Shown one piece after another: positions 32,016 to 40,962 of a DNA stretch of 64,000 bases. Source of the stretch: Amycolatopsis iheyensis. GTDB taxonomy: Bacteria > Actinomycetota > Actinomycetes > Mycobacteriales > Pseudonocardiaceae. The position numbers and the translations under genes are program-made. The DNA is taken from positions 359,672 to 423,671 of the forward strand of contig NZ_JAMXQV010000008.1 of assembly GCF_024703995.1 (NCBI RefSeq), written 5' to 3'. The notes below the pieces were generated by a model. That model was not told the DNA's origin. It worked only from the letters and a program-made list of their open reading frames with translations, and searched no databases. Within the stretch, counting starts at the first letter, position 1. Each line of letters opens with the position of its first letter.

Positions 32016-32711
32016 ATGCCGTGGGACAACGTGCTCGCCGTCGCGATCTTCAGCGGGTTGATCGGCCTGGCGATCCTGATCGTGCTGTGGCCGGGTGAGA
32101 AGCACGGCAAGCGCTTGCTCGTGCGCTGGGGCGTGCCCGACCCGGACGCCGGCGAGGTGATGCTGGCCGTCCTGTACCTCAAGCGGCGCCGGCTCTGGTA
32201 CCCGTGGCTCTTCCTGGCTGTCCCACCGCTCCTCGGCGACACGGGCCCGGGCACGATCTTCGCCACGCTGCTGCTCGGCGGCCTGATCGCCGAACTCCTG
32301 GCGCAACGGCCTTCGCGCGGCCCGCGTCGCGAAGCCGACCTCACCCCGCGGACGCTGCTGGGGATCGTCCCGGCCTGGGCGCTGGCGCTCGGCGGACTGG
32401 CCGCCGCCGGGTCGCTCGTGCACCTGTCGCTGCTGGCCCAGTGGAAGCTCCTGGCCGTGGCCGCGGCGACCGTGCTGGTCTGCGCGGCGATCACCGTCCT
32501 CGCGGTGCGCCGGCCGTCGATCGGCGCACCGCGGGCGGACCGGGCGCTGCGCTGCCGGAGTGCGCGGGTCGCGGTCGGGCTGGGCATCGGCGTGACGACG
32601 GCGGTCGGCTGGCCGGGCGGGAACTTCGCCTCGTTGCTGGTCGTGGTGCTCGGCCTGGCGGCGTTCCTCGCGGTCACCGCGCCGGTGAAACGGCAGCCGG
32701 CGGCCGTGTGA
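32016..32711 (+). CDS. Polytopic membrane protein, GntR-linked
   Basis: 231-residue membrane protein with an N-terminal helix (VLAVAIFSGLIGLAILIVLW), a pair around 70-95 (LWYPWLFLAVPPLLGDTGPG, IFATLLLGGLIAELLA), two to three around 115-165 (LLGIVPAWALALGGLAAAGS, LLAVAAATVLVCAAITVLAV) and two at the end. No transporter signature is recognisable. GAGGAGG precedes the ATG at 32016. Its stop overlaps the GTG of the GntR gene by 4 nt (GTGA), so the two form an operon behind the palindrome at 31977. Confidence 0.7.
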   Translation: MPWDNVLAVAIFSGLIGLAILIVLWPGEKHGKRLLVRWGVPDPDAGEVMLAVLYLKRRRLWYPWLFLAVPPLLGDTGPGTIFATLLLGGLIAELLAQRPSRGPRREADLTPRTLLGIVPAWALALGGLAAAGSLVHLSLLAQWKLLAVAAATVLVCAAITVLAVRRPSIGAPRADRALRCRSARVAVGLGIGVTTAVGWPGGNFASLLVVVLGLAAFLAVTAPVKRQPAAV

Positions 32712-33070
32712 AGATCGTCGTCGACACCGACAACGGCCTCGCACCCTGGCGGCAGGTGCACGACCAGGTGATCCGCGCGGTCACGACGGGCGTGCTGACG
32801 GAAGGGACCCGCCTGCCCCCGATCCGGCAGCTGGCCCGGGACCTGGGCCTGGCGTCCGGAACGGTGGCCCGGGCGTACCGCGAACTGGAGGCGGCGGGCT
32901 GGGTCACGACGGCCCGCGCCCGCGGCACGGTCGTCACGATCCCGGACGGCCGGCCGGACCCCGCCACCTTGCTGCTCGCGGCCGCCGGCGAGTACGCGGC
33001 GCACGCCCGCGAGCTGGGCGCGGACCTCGACATCGCCCTGAACGCCGTCCGCTCCGCCTACCGGTCCTGA
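32708..33070 (+). CDS. GntR-family regulator, YtrA subtype
   Basis: 120-residue short GntR protein. The winged helix spans residues 13-75 (PWRQVHDQVIRAVTTGVLTE, GTRLPPIRQLARDLGLASGT, VARAYRELEAAGWVTTARAR, GTVV), with only a short C-terminal helical tail, as in the YtrA group. GTG start at 32708 overlaps the preceding stop. YtrA regulators usually repress their own operon, here the membrane protein and itself. Its 3' end overlaps the convergent arginase-family gene by 13 bases. Confidence 0.88.
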   Translation: MKIVVDTDNGLAPWRQVHDQVIRAVTTGVLTEGTRLPPIRQLARDLGLASGTVARAYRELEAAGWVTTARARGTVVTIPDGRPDPATLLLAAAGEYAAHARELGADLDIALNAVRSAYRS

Positions 33071-33852
33071 CCGAGCAGCCGGCCCACTGCTTCCAGGACC
33101 GGCGTCAGCACCTCGACTTCGCGGGGCGCGCCCACGCACTCGGTGATCCCCGCGCCGACGACGTCGTGCCCGGCCAGTGCGTCCAGCTCCGCCACCAGCC
33201 GCGGGATTGTCCAGCCACCGGGCTCCGGGTAGTTCACGCCGTCGAACTCCGCCGGGTCGAGCACGTCCAGGTCCACGTGCACGTACAGCTTTTCCACCCC
33301 CGCCAAGGCGGCCACCGAAGTGACCACCAGGCCACGATCGACCGCCGCGCGCTCGTCGGGGTCGAGCACCCGGGTCCCGGCCAGCGCGACCCGGCCGGGT
33401 TCCAGCGGCGGGTCGGCCGCGAAGTCCGGGTCGCCCTCGCCGAACAGGGACCGCAGCACCATGCCGTGGAACGCCCCCGACGGCGACGACTCGGCCGTGT
33501 TCAGGTCCGCGTGCGCGTCGAACCACACGACACCCAGCCCGGGCCCGTGCCGGAACCGCGCGACGCCGATCGGGACCAGCTCGACCCCGCAGTCGCCGCC
33601 GATCGTCAGGACCGGGCCGCCCGGGGCTTCCAGCGCCGCCAGCTGGGCCGCGCGGTTCGGGCCGGTCAGCACGGCCCGCGACGCGATCCCGGCGTCCACT
33701 TCGGACACTTCACGGTGCTGCCGGACGTGGTGCACCGGCCGGCCGAGCACGTGTCCGGCCAGCTCCGCGAGCGCGAGGCACCCGCCGGGCAGCTCCGCCG
33801 AACGCGGTCCCACCGCGCCTTGGCGCTGCGGGACCGCGTTGATCAGCGTCAT
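33058..33852 (-). CDS. Arginase/agmatinase-family hydrolase
   Basis: 264-residue ureohydrolase. The binuclear manganese motifs are GGDCG (residues about 85-89), VVWFDAHADLN (about 108-118, DAHAD) and VHVDLDVLDP (about 190-199, DxDxxDP). These are expected to hydrolyse a guanidino compound (arginine, agmatine, guanidinobutyrate or formimidoylglutamate) to urea or formamide and an amine; the substrate cannot be told from sequence. Its ATG overlaps the pyruvate carboxylase stop by 4 nt (ATGA), an unusual partner, so it is translationally coupled to an anaplerotic enzyme. Confidence 0.87.
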   Translation of the reverse strand: MTLINAVPQRQGAVGPRSAELPGGCLALAELAGHVLGRPVHHVRQHREVSEVDAGIASRAVLTGPNRAAQLAALEAPGGPVLTIGGDCGVELVPIGVARFRHGPGLGVVWFDAHADLNTAESSPSGAFHGMVLRSLFGEGDPDFAADPPLEPGRVALAGTRVLDPDERAAVDRGLVVTSVAALAGVEKLYVHVDLDVLDPAEFDGVNYPEPGGWTIPRLVAELDALAGHDVVGAGITECVGAPREVEVLTPVLEAVGRLLGQDR

Positions 33853-36800
33853 TCCAGCACGAGCAGGAGATCGCCGCCCTCGACCTGCTGGACGGAGTTG
33901 ATCGCCAGCCGGCCCACCTTGCCGCCCGCCGACGCGGTGATCGACGCCTCCATCTTCATGGCCTCGATCGTCGCGACCGTCGCGCCGGCCTCGACTGTGT
34001 CGCCCTCGGCCACCTGCAGCGTGACGACCCCGGCGAACGGCGCCGCGACCTGCTTCGGGTTGCCCTTCTCCGCCTTCTCGGTCGCCGGGATGTCCGAGGC
34101 GATCGAGCGGTCACGGATCTGGATAGGCCGCAGCTGGCCGTTGAGCGTCGACATCACCGTGCGCACGCCGCGCTCGTCGGCCTCGCCGATCGCCTCCAGC
34201 TCGATGAGCAGCCGCACGCCCGGCTCGAGGTCGACCTGGTACTCCTCCCCCGGCCGCAGGCCGTAGAAGAAGTCCTTGCTGGGCAGCACCGACGTGTCGC
34301 CGTAGGCTTCCCGGTGCGCCTCGAACTCCTTGGTGGGCGCGGGGAACAGCAGCCGGTTGAGCGTCCGGCGGGGGTGCTCCGCCAGCGCGGAACGGTCCTC
34401 TTCGGACAGTTCCGCGACCGGCTTCGCCGCCGCGCGGCCCTCGAGGGCCTTGGTGCGGAACGGCTCCGGCCAGCCACCCGGCGGGTCGCCGAGCTCGCCG
34501 CGCAGGAAGCCGATCACCGAGTCGGGGATGTCGAACTTGTTCGGCTCCGCCTCGAAGTCGGCCGGGGACACGCCCGCGCCGACCAGGTGCAGCGCGAGGT
34601 CGCCGACGACCTTCGACGACGGCGTCACCTTCACCAGGTGCCCGAGGATCTTGTCGGCCGCCGCGTACATCGCCTCGATGTCCTCGAACCGGTCGCCCAG
34701 GCCCAGTGCGATGGCCTGCGTGCGCAGGTTCGACAGCTGCCCGCCCGGGATCTCGTGGTCGTAGACGCGCCCGGTGGGGGAGGCCAGCCCGGCCTCGAAC
34801 GGCGCGTAGATCTTGCGCACGCTCTCCCAGTACGGCTCCAGCTCGCCGATCGCGCCCAGGTCGAGCCCGGTGGTGCGGTCGGAGTGGTCGGTGGCCGCCA
34901 CGATCGACGACAGCGACGGCTGCGACGTCGTGCCCGCCATCGACGACACCGCGCCGTCGACGGCGTCCGCGCCCGCGTTGATCGCCGCGAGGTAGGTGGC
35001 CAGCTGGCCGCCCGCGGTGTCGTGGGTGTGGATGTGCACCGGCAGGTCGAACTCCTTGCGCAGCGCGGTGACCAGCCTGGTCGCCGCGGGCGCGCGCAGC
35101 AGCCCGGCCATGTCCTTGATCGCCAGGACGTGCGCCCCGGCGCCGACGATCTGCTCCGCCAGCTTGAGGTAGTAGTCGAGCGTGTAGAGGTTCTCACCCG
35201 GGTCGGACAGGTCCGAGGTGTAGCAGAGCGCCACCTCGGCGACCGCGGAGCCGGTCTCGCGCACGGCCTCGATGGCCGGGCGCATCTGCTCGACGTCGTT
35301 GAGCGCGTCGAAGATCCGGAAGATGTCGATGCCGGTCTTCGTGGCCTCCTGGACGAAAGCGTGCGTCACCTCCGTCGGGTACGGCGTGTACCCGACCGTG
35401 TTGCGCCCGCGCAGCAGCATCTGGAGGCAGATGTTCGGCACGGCTTCGCGCAGCGCGGCGAGGCGCTCCCACGGGTCCTCGGCGAGGAACCGCAGCGCGA
35501 CGTCGTAGGTCGCGCCACCCCAGCACTCCAGGGACAGCAGCTGCGGCAACGTGTTCGCCACGATCGGCGCGACCGCGAGCAGGTCCTTCGACCGGACGCG
35601 GGTGGCGAGCAGCGACTGGTGCGCGTCGCGGAACGTCGTGTCGGTGACGCCGATGTGCGGCGACTTCCGCAGCCATTCCGCGAACCCGCCCGGGCCCAGC
35701 TCGACGAGCTTCTGCTTCGACCCATCGGCAGGCTGCGCGTCCTTCGGGAGCTTCGGCAGCTTGAGCGTGGCGTCCGGTGTCTTCGGGCGCTCGCCGTGGG
35801 GCTTGTTGACCGTCTGGTCGGCGAGGTAGGTCAGCAGCCGCGTGCCGCGGTCGGCGGACTGCCGCGCGGTGAGCAGCTCCGGGCGCTGTTCGATGAACGA
35901 CGTCGTGACGCGTCCGGCGCGGAAGTCCTCGTCGTCGAGCACCGCCTGCAGGAACGGGATGTTCGTGGCGACACCGCGGATCCGGAACTCGGCGACGGCG
36001 CGGCGCGCGCGGCCGACGGCGGTCTTGAAGTCGCGGCCGCGGCAGGTGAGCTTCACCAGCAGCGAGTCGAAGTGCGCGCTGATCTCGGTGCCGGAGAAGG
36101 CGGTGCCGCCGTCGAGCCGGATGCCGGAGCCGCCCGGCGAGCGGTAGGCGGAGATCATGCCGGTGTCCGGGCGGAAGCCGTTGGCCGGGTCCTCGGTGGT
36201 GATGCGGCACTGCAACGCGGCGCCGCGCAGGTAGATCTTGTCCTGGCTCAGGCCGAGGTCGTCGAGGGTTTCGCCGGAGGCGATCCGCAGCTGCGACTGC
36301 ACGAGGTCGACGTCGGTGACCTCTTCGGTGACCGTGTGCTCGACCTGGATGCGCGGGTTCATCTCGATGAAGACGTGGTTGCCCTGCTTGTCGAGCAGGA
36401 ACTCGACGGTGCCGGCGTTGCGGTAGCCGATCTGCTTCGCGAACTTGACCGCGTCCGCGCAGATCCGGTCGCGCAGCTCGGGGTCGAGGTTCGGCGCGGG
36501 GGCCAGCTCGACGACCTTCTGGTGGCGCCGCTGCACGGAACAGTCGCGCTCGTAGAGGTGGATGATGTTGCCCGCGCCGTCGGCGAGGATCTGCACCTCG
36601 ATGTGCCGCGGCTCGACGACGGCCTTCTCCAGGAAGACGGTCGGGTCGCCGAAGGCGGACTCGGCCTCGCGCGCGGCGGCCTCGATGGACTCGCGCAGCT
36701 GGGCGGGATCTTCGACGCGGCGCATACCGCGCCCACCACCACCGGCGACGGCCTTCACGAAGACCGGGAAGCCCAGTTCGTCGGCCGCCGCGACCAGCGC

Positions 36801-37226
36801 GTCGACGTCGCTGGACGGCTCGGACGACCCGAGCACCGGCACGCCGGCCTCGCGCGCGGCCTTGACCGCGCGGGCCTTGTTGCCCGTCAGCTCGAGGATG
36901 TCGGCGCTCGGCCCGACGAAGGTGATGCCCGCTTCTTCGCACGCCCGCGCGAGGTCTGGGTTCTCGGAAAGGAACCCGTAGCCGGGGTAGACGGCATCGG
37001 CCCCCGCCTTCTTCGCGGCCGCGACGATCTCGTCGACCGAGAGGTAGGCGCGCACCGGGTGACCGGGTTCGCCGATCTCGTACGCCTCGTCGGCCTTCAG
37101 CCGGTGCAGGGAGTTGCGGTCTTCGTGCGGAAACACGGCGACGGTCCCCGCGCCCAGTTCGTAGCCGGCGCGGAACGCTCGGATCGCGATCTCCCCGCGG
37201 TTGGCCACCAGCACCTTGCGGAACAT
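33849..37226 (-). CDS. pyc: Pyruvate carboxylase
   Basis: 1125-residue single-chain biotin enzyme that makes oxaloacetate from pyruvate, bicarbonate and ATP. Biotin carboxylase domain 1-455 (FRKVLVANRGEIAIRAFRA, KAVAGGGGRGMRRV, FIEMNPRIQVEHTVTEEVT). Carboxyltransferase domain about 535-800 (TDTTFRDAHQSLLATRVRSK, KDMAGLL, HTHDTAGGQLATYLAA). The C-terminal biotinyl domain has EAMKMEAS, with the biotinylated Lys at about 1091. The ATG at 37226 is chosen because it gives MFRKVLVANRG and has AAGGA upstream; an 11-codon longer form is open. It follows the conserved neighbourhood of Rv2967c. Downstream it is coupled to the arginase-family gene. Confidence 0.97.
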   Translation of the reverse strand: MFRKVLVANRGEIAIRAFRAGYELGAGTVAVFPHEDRNSLHRLKADEAYEIGEPGHPVRAYLSVDEIVAAAKKAGADAVYPGYGFLSENPDLARACEEAGITFVGPSADILELTGNKARAVKAAREAGVPVLGSSEPSSDVDALVAAADELGFPVFVKAVAGGGGRGMRRVEDPAQLRESIEAAAREAESAFGDPTVFLEKAVVEPRHIEVQILADGAGNIIHLYERDCSVQRRHQKVVELAPAPNLDPELRDRICADAVKFAKQIGYRNAGTVEFLLDKQGNHVFIEMNPRIQVEHTVTEEVTDVDLVQSQLRIASGETLDDLGLSQDKIYLRGAALQCRITTEDPANGFRPDTGMISAYRSPGGSGIRLDGGTAFSGTEISAHFDSLLVKLTCRGRDFKTAVGRARRAVAEFRIRGVATNIPFLQAVLDDEDFRAGRVTTSFIEQRPELLTARQSADRGTRLLTYLADQTVNKPHGERPKTPDATLKLPKLPKDAQPADGSKQKLVELGPGGFAEWLRKSPHIGVTDTTFRDAHQSLLATRVRSKDLLAVAPIVANTLPQLLSLECWGGATYDVALRFLAEDPWERLAALREAVPNICLQMLLRGRNTVGYTPYPTEVTHAFVQEATKTGIDIFRIFDALNDVEQMRPAIEAVRETGSAVAEVALCYTSDLSDPGENLYTLDYYLKLAEQIVGAGAHVLAIKDMAGLLRAPAATRLVTALRKEFDLPVHIHTHDTAGGQLATYLAAINAGADAVDGAVSSMAGTTSQPSLSSIVAATDHSDRTTGLDLGAIGELEPYWESVRKIYAPFEAGLASPTGRVYDHEIPGGQLSNLRTQAIALGLGDRFEDIEAMYAAADKILGHLVKVTPSSKVVGDLALHLVGAGVSPADFEAEPNKFDIPDSVIGFLRGELGDPPGGWPEPFRTKALEGRAAAKPVAELSEEDRSALAEHPRRTLNRLLFPAPTKEFEAHREAYGDTSVLPSKDFFYGLRPGEEYQVDLEPGVRLLIELEAIGEADERGVRTVMSTLNGQLRPIQIRDRSIASDIPATEKAEKGNPKQVAAPFAGVVTLQVAEGDTVEAGATVATIEAMKMEASITASAGGKVGRLAINSVQQVEGGDLLLVLE

Positions 37227-37538
37227 GCCCGGTCCTTCCCATTTGGATCGGTAAGTCAACGCACGTTACCCGGTTCTTCCCGCTCTGCGGGAGTTCTGTC
37301 CCGGGTGATGGACATCATGCGGACCAGACGATTGGCTGGTCAGCCTCAGTGGCACCTTTCGACGACCCCTCGGCGCGAACAGCTGCCGGCGGTTCGGGCA
37401 TGGCGCACCTCCTCCAAGGCCTGTCCGGTCGATCCGGACTGCGCCCAGCGTATCGACCCCGGCCGGGGAGACCCTCCGAAAACCGGGGTGCCCGGCTGGG
37501 TTGTCCACAACCGGGCAGGGCTGGGGACAACTCGGCTT
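37227..37538. other. Intergenic region upstream of pyc
   Basis: 312 bases between the pyc start and the subtilase stop. Contains an imperfect inverted repeat GACCA-N10-TGGTC at 37322-37341, about 100 bases before pyc, which may be regulatory. Two AT-poor stretches near 37450-37530 form no convincing terminator. No credible small gene was seen. Confidence 0.4.
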
Positions 37539-38447
37539 TCAGGCCCCTGACGTGGCGAAAAGCAGCCGGTTGGCCGTGCCGTCCGGGACGCCCTTCAGCG
37601 CGTCCGGCGTGGCCGCCTGGACAAGGGCCGCGTCGACCTGAGCAGGGGTTGCCTGGGGGTGCTGGGCCAGGTAGAGCGCCGCGACCCCGGCCGCGAAGGC
37701 CGCAGCCATCGAGGTGCCCGACTCCGGGCCGACGCCCGTGCCGCCCGCGATCGGGGCCGGGACGTCGACGCCCGGGGCGTACAGGTCGAGGTCCTGCCCG
37801 AAGTTCGACGCCTTGTCCGGGTGGTCCTGGTTGTCGGCGGCGCCCACGGTGAGCGCTTCGGCCACCCGGCCCGGGGAGAACCCGCTCGCGTCGGCCGTCT
37901 CGCTCCCGGCCGGCACGGCGACGGGCATGACGGCGGCCAGCCGCTTGACCGCGGCGTCGAGCTGGTCGTTCGGCACCCCGCCGATGCCGAGGACGGCGAC
38001 GGCGGGCTGCTGGGCGTTCTGCGTGACCCAGTCGATCCCGGCGATGATCTGGTCGGTGGCGCCACCGCCGTCCTTGTCGAGCACGCGAACGGGGACGATC
38101 TGCGCGCCCTTCGCGACGCCGTAGTCCTTGCCCGCGGCGATCCCGGCGAGGCGGGTGCCGTGGCCGTTGGTGTCGGACGTGTCGGATCCGCCGTTGAGGA
38201 AGTCCCGCCCCGGCGCGACGCGGCCCTGGAAGTCGGGGTGCTTCGCGTCGACGCCGCTGTCGATGACGTAGACGGAGACGCCTTCGGCCGCGGTGGCGTA
38301 GTGGTAGGCGTGGTCGAGCCCGGTGCGCTGGTCGATCCGGTCGAGCCCCCAGCTGGGCGGGTCGGCCTGCACCCCACCGGCGGCCAGGGCCGGGGCCTGC
38401 CCGGCGAGCACGAGCACCACGGCGGCGGCGACAGTCGCTGTCTTCAT
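37539..38447 (-). CDS. Secreted subtilisin-like peptidase (S8), altered oxyanion residue
   Basis: 302-residue exported protein, signal peptide 1-24 (AGQAPALAAG). The S8 triad is intact: D63 in VYVIDSGVDAKHPDF, H96 in TNGHGTRLAGIAAG and S246 in ESGTSMAAAFAAGVA. The oxyanion-hole Asn, expected in a VAAGN-type motif, is Ser182 (VAVPAGSETADASGFSPGRV), so activity may be reduced or atypical. There is no I9 propeptide and no C-terminal anchor, so it is shorter than most actinomycete subtilases. The ATG at 38447 starts the signal peptide; a longer GTG-type start is open 12 codons upstream. It lies 37 bases after the caspase-like gene on the same strand, suggesting coexpression. Confidence 0.85.
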   Translation of the reverse strand: MKTATVAAAVVLVLAGQAPALAAGGVQADPPSWGLDRIDQRTGLDHAYHYATAAEGVSVYVIDSGVDAKHPDFQGRVAPGRDFLNGGSDTSDTNGHGTRLAGIAAGKDYGVAKGAQIVPVRVLDKDGGGATDQIIAGIDWVTQNAQQPAVAVLGIGGVPNDQLDAAVKRLAAVMPVAVPAGSETADASGFSPGRVAEALTVGAADNQDHPDKASNFGQDLDLYAPGVDVPAPIAGGTGVGPESGTSMAAAFAAGVAALYLAQHPQATPAQVDAALVQAATPDALKGVPDGTANRLLFATSGA

Positions 38448-38484
38448 GATCGTCGTGGTACCCCGGGCCCGCGGCGGGGACAAC

Positions 38485-40908
38485 TCAGGGCTGTCGCTCG
38501 ATCGGCTGATTCCGCCGGAGCCGGACGGCCATGACGACGCTGAGGATCAGCAGCCAGGCGAGCGCGGATCCCGCCATGGCTTCGCCGGCGACGCTGACGG
38601 CCGTGTACGGCTCGAGGACCGCGATCGTCGGGGCGAGCACCCCGGCGAGCCCGGCGGCCCCGGCGCCGAGCACGGCGACACCGACCGCGGGCGGCCGCAG
38701 GACGGCGGCGAGGACGGGCAGCAGGGCGGTGAGCACGGCACCGGGGACGAAGTAAGCCGAGGTCTGCTCACCCGCACTGGGATCGGACGCGGCGAGCGCG
38801 GCGTGCTGCACGAGCCACCCGGCCCCGCCGACCGCGCCCAGCGTGATCGTCGCCCAGCGTTCCCAGCCACGCACCATCCCGGCGCCGAGCCCGTGCCGGC
38901 GCAGCACCACGACGGCGCACGCCCCGGCGAGGACGATCGCGCCGTGCGCGACCAGCTCGAAGACGTACCCGGCGCCGAGCACGGAGTCGGAGTGCTCCGA
39001 CGCGATCACGACACCTTCACCGGCGAAGCGCAGCAGCCCGAACAGCGCGGCGAACCCGGCGCCGGCGAGCAGGGCGGGACCGGTCAGCCGCCTTGTCCGG
39101 GGATGCAGGGTAAGGAACCCGGCGACGAGCGCGACGGCCGCGACGAGCGCGACGCAGACGGGCAGGCCCGGCCGGTAGGTGGCGAGCAGATCGTCGTAGT
39201 AGTAGGCGAGCCCGAGCCCGGCGACGGCGAAGACGGCGCCCGCGATGGCGAGGATCCCGGCGAACCCACCGGCCGGGTCGACGGAGGTTTGCGGCTGGGC
39301 GCTTGGGGATGGCGCCGCGGTTTCGGGCTGGTGATCCGGGGCGGTCGGCGGCTGGCCGATGCGCCCCAATGTGGCGTTGGGTGCGTTGGACGCACCCAAT
39401 GTGGCGTTCGGTGCGTCCAGCGCACCCAATGTGGCGTTGGGGCGCTCCGCCGCGTTCTCGGGGCCGGCCAGCGGCTCAGTCGCCGGCGCGGACTCGGGCG
39501 CCGGCTCGGCAGACGGTGCAGGCATGGGCGCCACCGGTGCGGCCGGCTCAGGCTCGGGCACCACCTCGGCAACCAGCGCGGGTTCGGGCGCCGCAGGTGG
39601 TGGCAGCTTGGGCACCACCTCGGCAGCCAGGACGGGATCCGGAGACAGCTCGGCAACCGAAACAGGGTCCGGGGCAGCCGACGGCTGGGCCTCGATCTCC
39701 ACCTCCACCACCACGGCACCCGTCGGGCCGGTCGCCACCACCTTCCCGCGCCGTACGCCCGGCGACCCCGCCGTCACCGACAGCTCCGCTCCCCCGGCAC
39801 CCTCCGCCACCCGGATCCACTCGTGCGACGCCTCGAACCGGATCTCGCGCGCCACCGGTGGCCCGGCCGCCCGCAGCGTCGCCGATGCCACCTCGCCCGC
39901 CGGCGCGGACAACCGCAGCCGAGCCGGCTCCACCCGGACCTCCGCGGACCTCAGTGCGTCCGACGCCGCCGCCGCGACGTGCTCGATGTCCGTCGATGCC
40001 ATCGACTTCAACGCCTCGAACGCGCCCATCGCCACCGGCAGGTTCTCGCTCGACAGCCGCCGGCGCAGCTCCGCCACCGCGCCCAGTCTCGTGAACGGGT
40101 TCTCCGCCCCGATCGCCGCCGCCAGGTCCGGGGTGACCGCCGATGGCTTGATCCGGCGCCGCCGGCTCTTCGCCAGGTACAGCTCGCCCTGCATCTCGAT
40201 GTCGCGGCTCGGTGTCTGCTTCGGGTTGCGCTCGCGGACGCGGTCGAACAGGTACTCGTACAGCTCGCCGAGCGCGATCAGGCCGTCCTCGTCGCGGTCC
40301 GCCTCGCCCGTGCGCAGGCCCTCCACCAGCGCCGAGGTGAACACCGACGGGCGAGCCGGCTCGTCCGAGGCCAGGCGCGCGCCCTCGAAGGCGTACTCGA
40401 TCGAGTTCGACGCCGTGATGACCGCCCGGCCGCGGCCGCCGCGGAAGCTGTCCAGCACGTTCGCGTCGCCCGACGCCCGCACCGCCACGCCCTGCCCGAA
40501 CGCGCCGCCGTAGCAACAGTCCAGCAGCAGGACGATGCTGCGCGAGCGGCTCTGGCGGAGGCACTGCTGCACGAACTGCGCGGGCACCGCCGTGGACCGC
40601 AGCCGGTCCGGCCGGGTGTTGCGGGCCGCGAAGTAGAGCCCGCCGCCGTCGTCCTTCAAGCCGTGGCAGGAAAAGTGCAGCAGCAGGACGTCGTCCGGCC
40701 GGCCTTCGGCGCAGAGGTCTTCGATCTCCCCCTGCACGACGTGCGAGGCCTCGTTGCGCACGACACGCACCTCGAAGTCGCTGATCGCCCGGTCGCCGAG
40801 CACCTCGGCGAGGGCGTCCGCGTCCGCCGCGGGCGAGCCCAGCTGCCGCAGCCCCGCGTTGTCGTATTCGCCGTTGGCGACGATCAGCGCCCGCCTCCGC
40901 CCGGCCAT
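38485..40908 (-). CDS. Caspase-like (C14) domain membrane protein
   Basis: 807-residue protein. Residues 1-235 form a caspase/metacaspase domain (RRALIVANGEYDNAGLRQLG) with the catalytic His82 in LLLHFSCHGL and Cys132 in LLLDCCYGGAF. Residues 300-400 are a beta-rich domain. Residues 420-560 are a Pro/Ala/Glu-rich linker that contains three in-frame ten-residue units PNATLGALDA, PNATLGASNA, PNATLGRIGQ encoded by a 30-nt DNA repeat. The C-terminus (about 570-807) has eight membrane helices. Membrane-tethered caspases occur in bacterial stress and suicide pathways, but the role is not shown here. Upstream lies an erythromycin-esterase-like gene (54-base gap) and downstream a subtilase (37 bases), all on the minus strand. 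Confidence 0.87.
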   Translation of the reverse strand: MAGRRRALIVANGEYDNAGLRQLGSPAADADALAEVLGDRAISDFEVRVVRNEASHVVQGEIEDLCAEGRPDDVLLLHFSCHGLKDDGGGLYFAARNTRPDRLRSTAVPAQFVQQCLRQSRSRSIVLLLDCCYGGAFGQGVAVRASGDANVLDSFRGGRGRAVITASNSIEYAFEGARLASDEPARPSVFTSALVEGLRTGEADRDEDGLIALGELYEYLFDRVRERNPKQTPSRDIEMQGELYLAKSRRRRIKPSAVTPDLAAAIGAENPFTRLGAVAELRRRLSSENLPVAMGAFEALKSMASTDIEHVAAAASDALRSAEVRVEPARLRLSAPAGEVASATLRAAGPPVAREIRFEASHEWIRVAEGAGGAELSVTAGSPGVRRGKVVATGPTGAVVVEVEIEAQPSAAPDPVSVAELSPDPVLAAEVVPKLPPPAAPEPALVAEVVPEPEPAAPVAPMPAPSAEPAPESAPATEPLAGPENAAERPNATLGALDAPNATLGASNAPNATLGRIGQPPTAPDHQPETAAPSPSAQPQTSVDPAGGFAGILAIAGAVFAVAGLGLAYYYDDLLATYRPGLPVCVALVAAVALVAGFLTLHPRTRRLTGPALLAGAGFAALFGLLRFAGEGVVIASEHSDSVLGAGYVFELVAHGAIVLAGACAVVVLRRHGLGAGMVRGWERWATITLGAVGGAGWLVQHAALAASDPSAGEQTSAYFVPGAVLTALLPVLAAVLRPPAVGVAVLGAGAAGLAGVLAPTIAVLEPYTAVSVAGEAMAGSALAWLLILSVVMAVRLRRNQPIERQP
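39362..39451. repeat. Three 30-nt tandem units related to family A, inside the caspase gene
   Basis: Units at 39362, 39392 and 39422 each contain CCCAATGTGGCGTT, with GGCGTT in place of the GGCCTT of the intergenic palindrome. They are in frame with the minus-strand caspase gene and encode the PNATLG units. The period is exactly 30, so they are neutral to the reading frame. Confidence 0.85.
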
Positions 40909-40962
40909 ACCGGTAGGAAACGCCCACCGCGAGCATTACGGCAAGCAGCCGAACGGGCACAC

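Noticed and set aside
34314..37550. A plus-strand open frame of over 1000 codons antisense to pyc
   Set aside because: Shadow of pyruvate carboxylase in a GC-rich codon pattern; no motifs of its own.
39362..39451. Possible small CRISPR array (30-nt period)
   Set aside because: No spacers between units; the units are contiguous and in frame in a protein linker.
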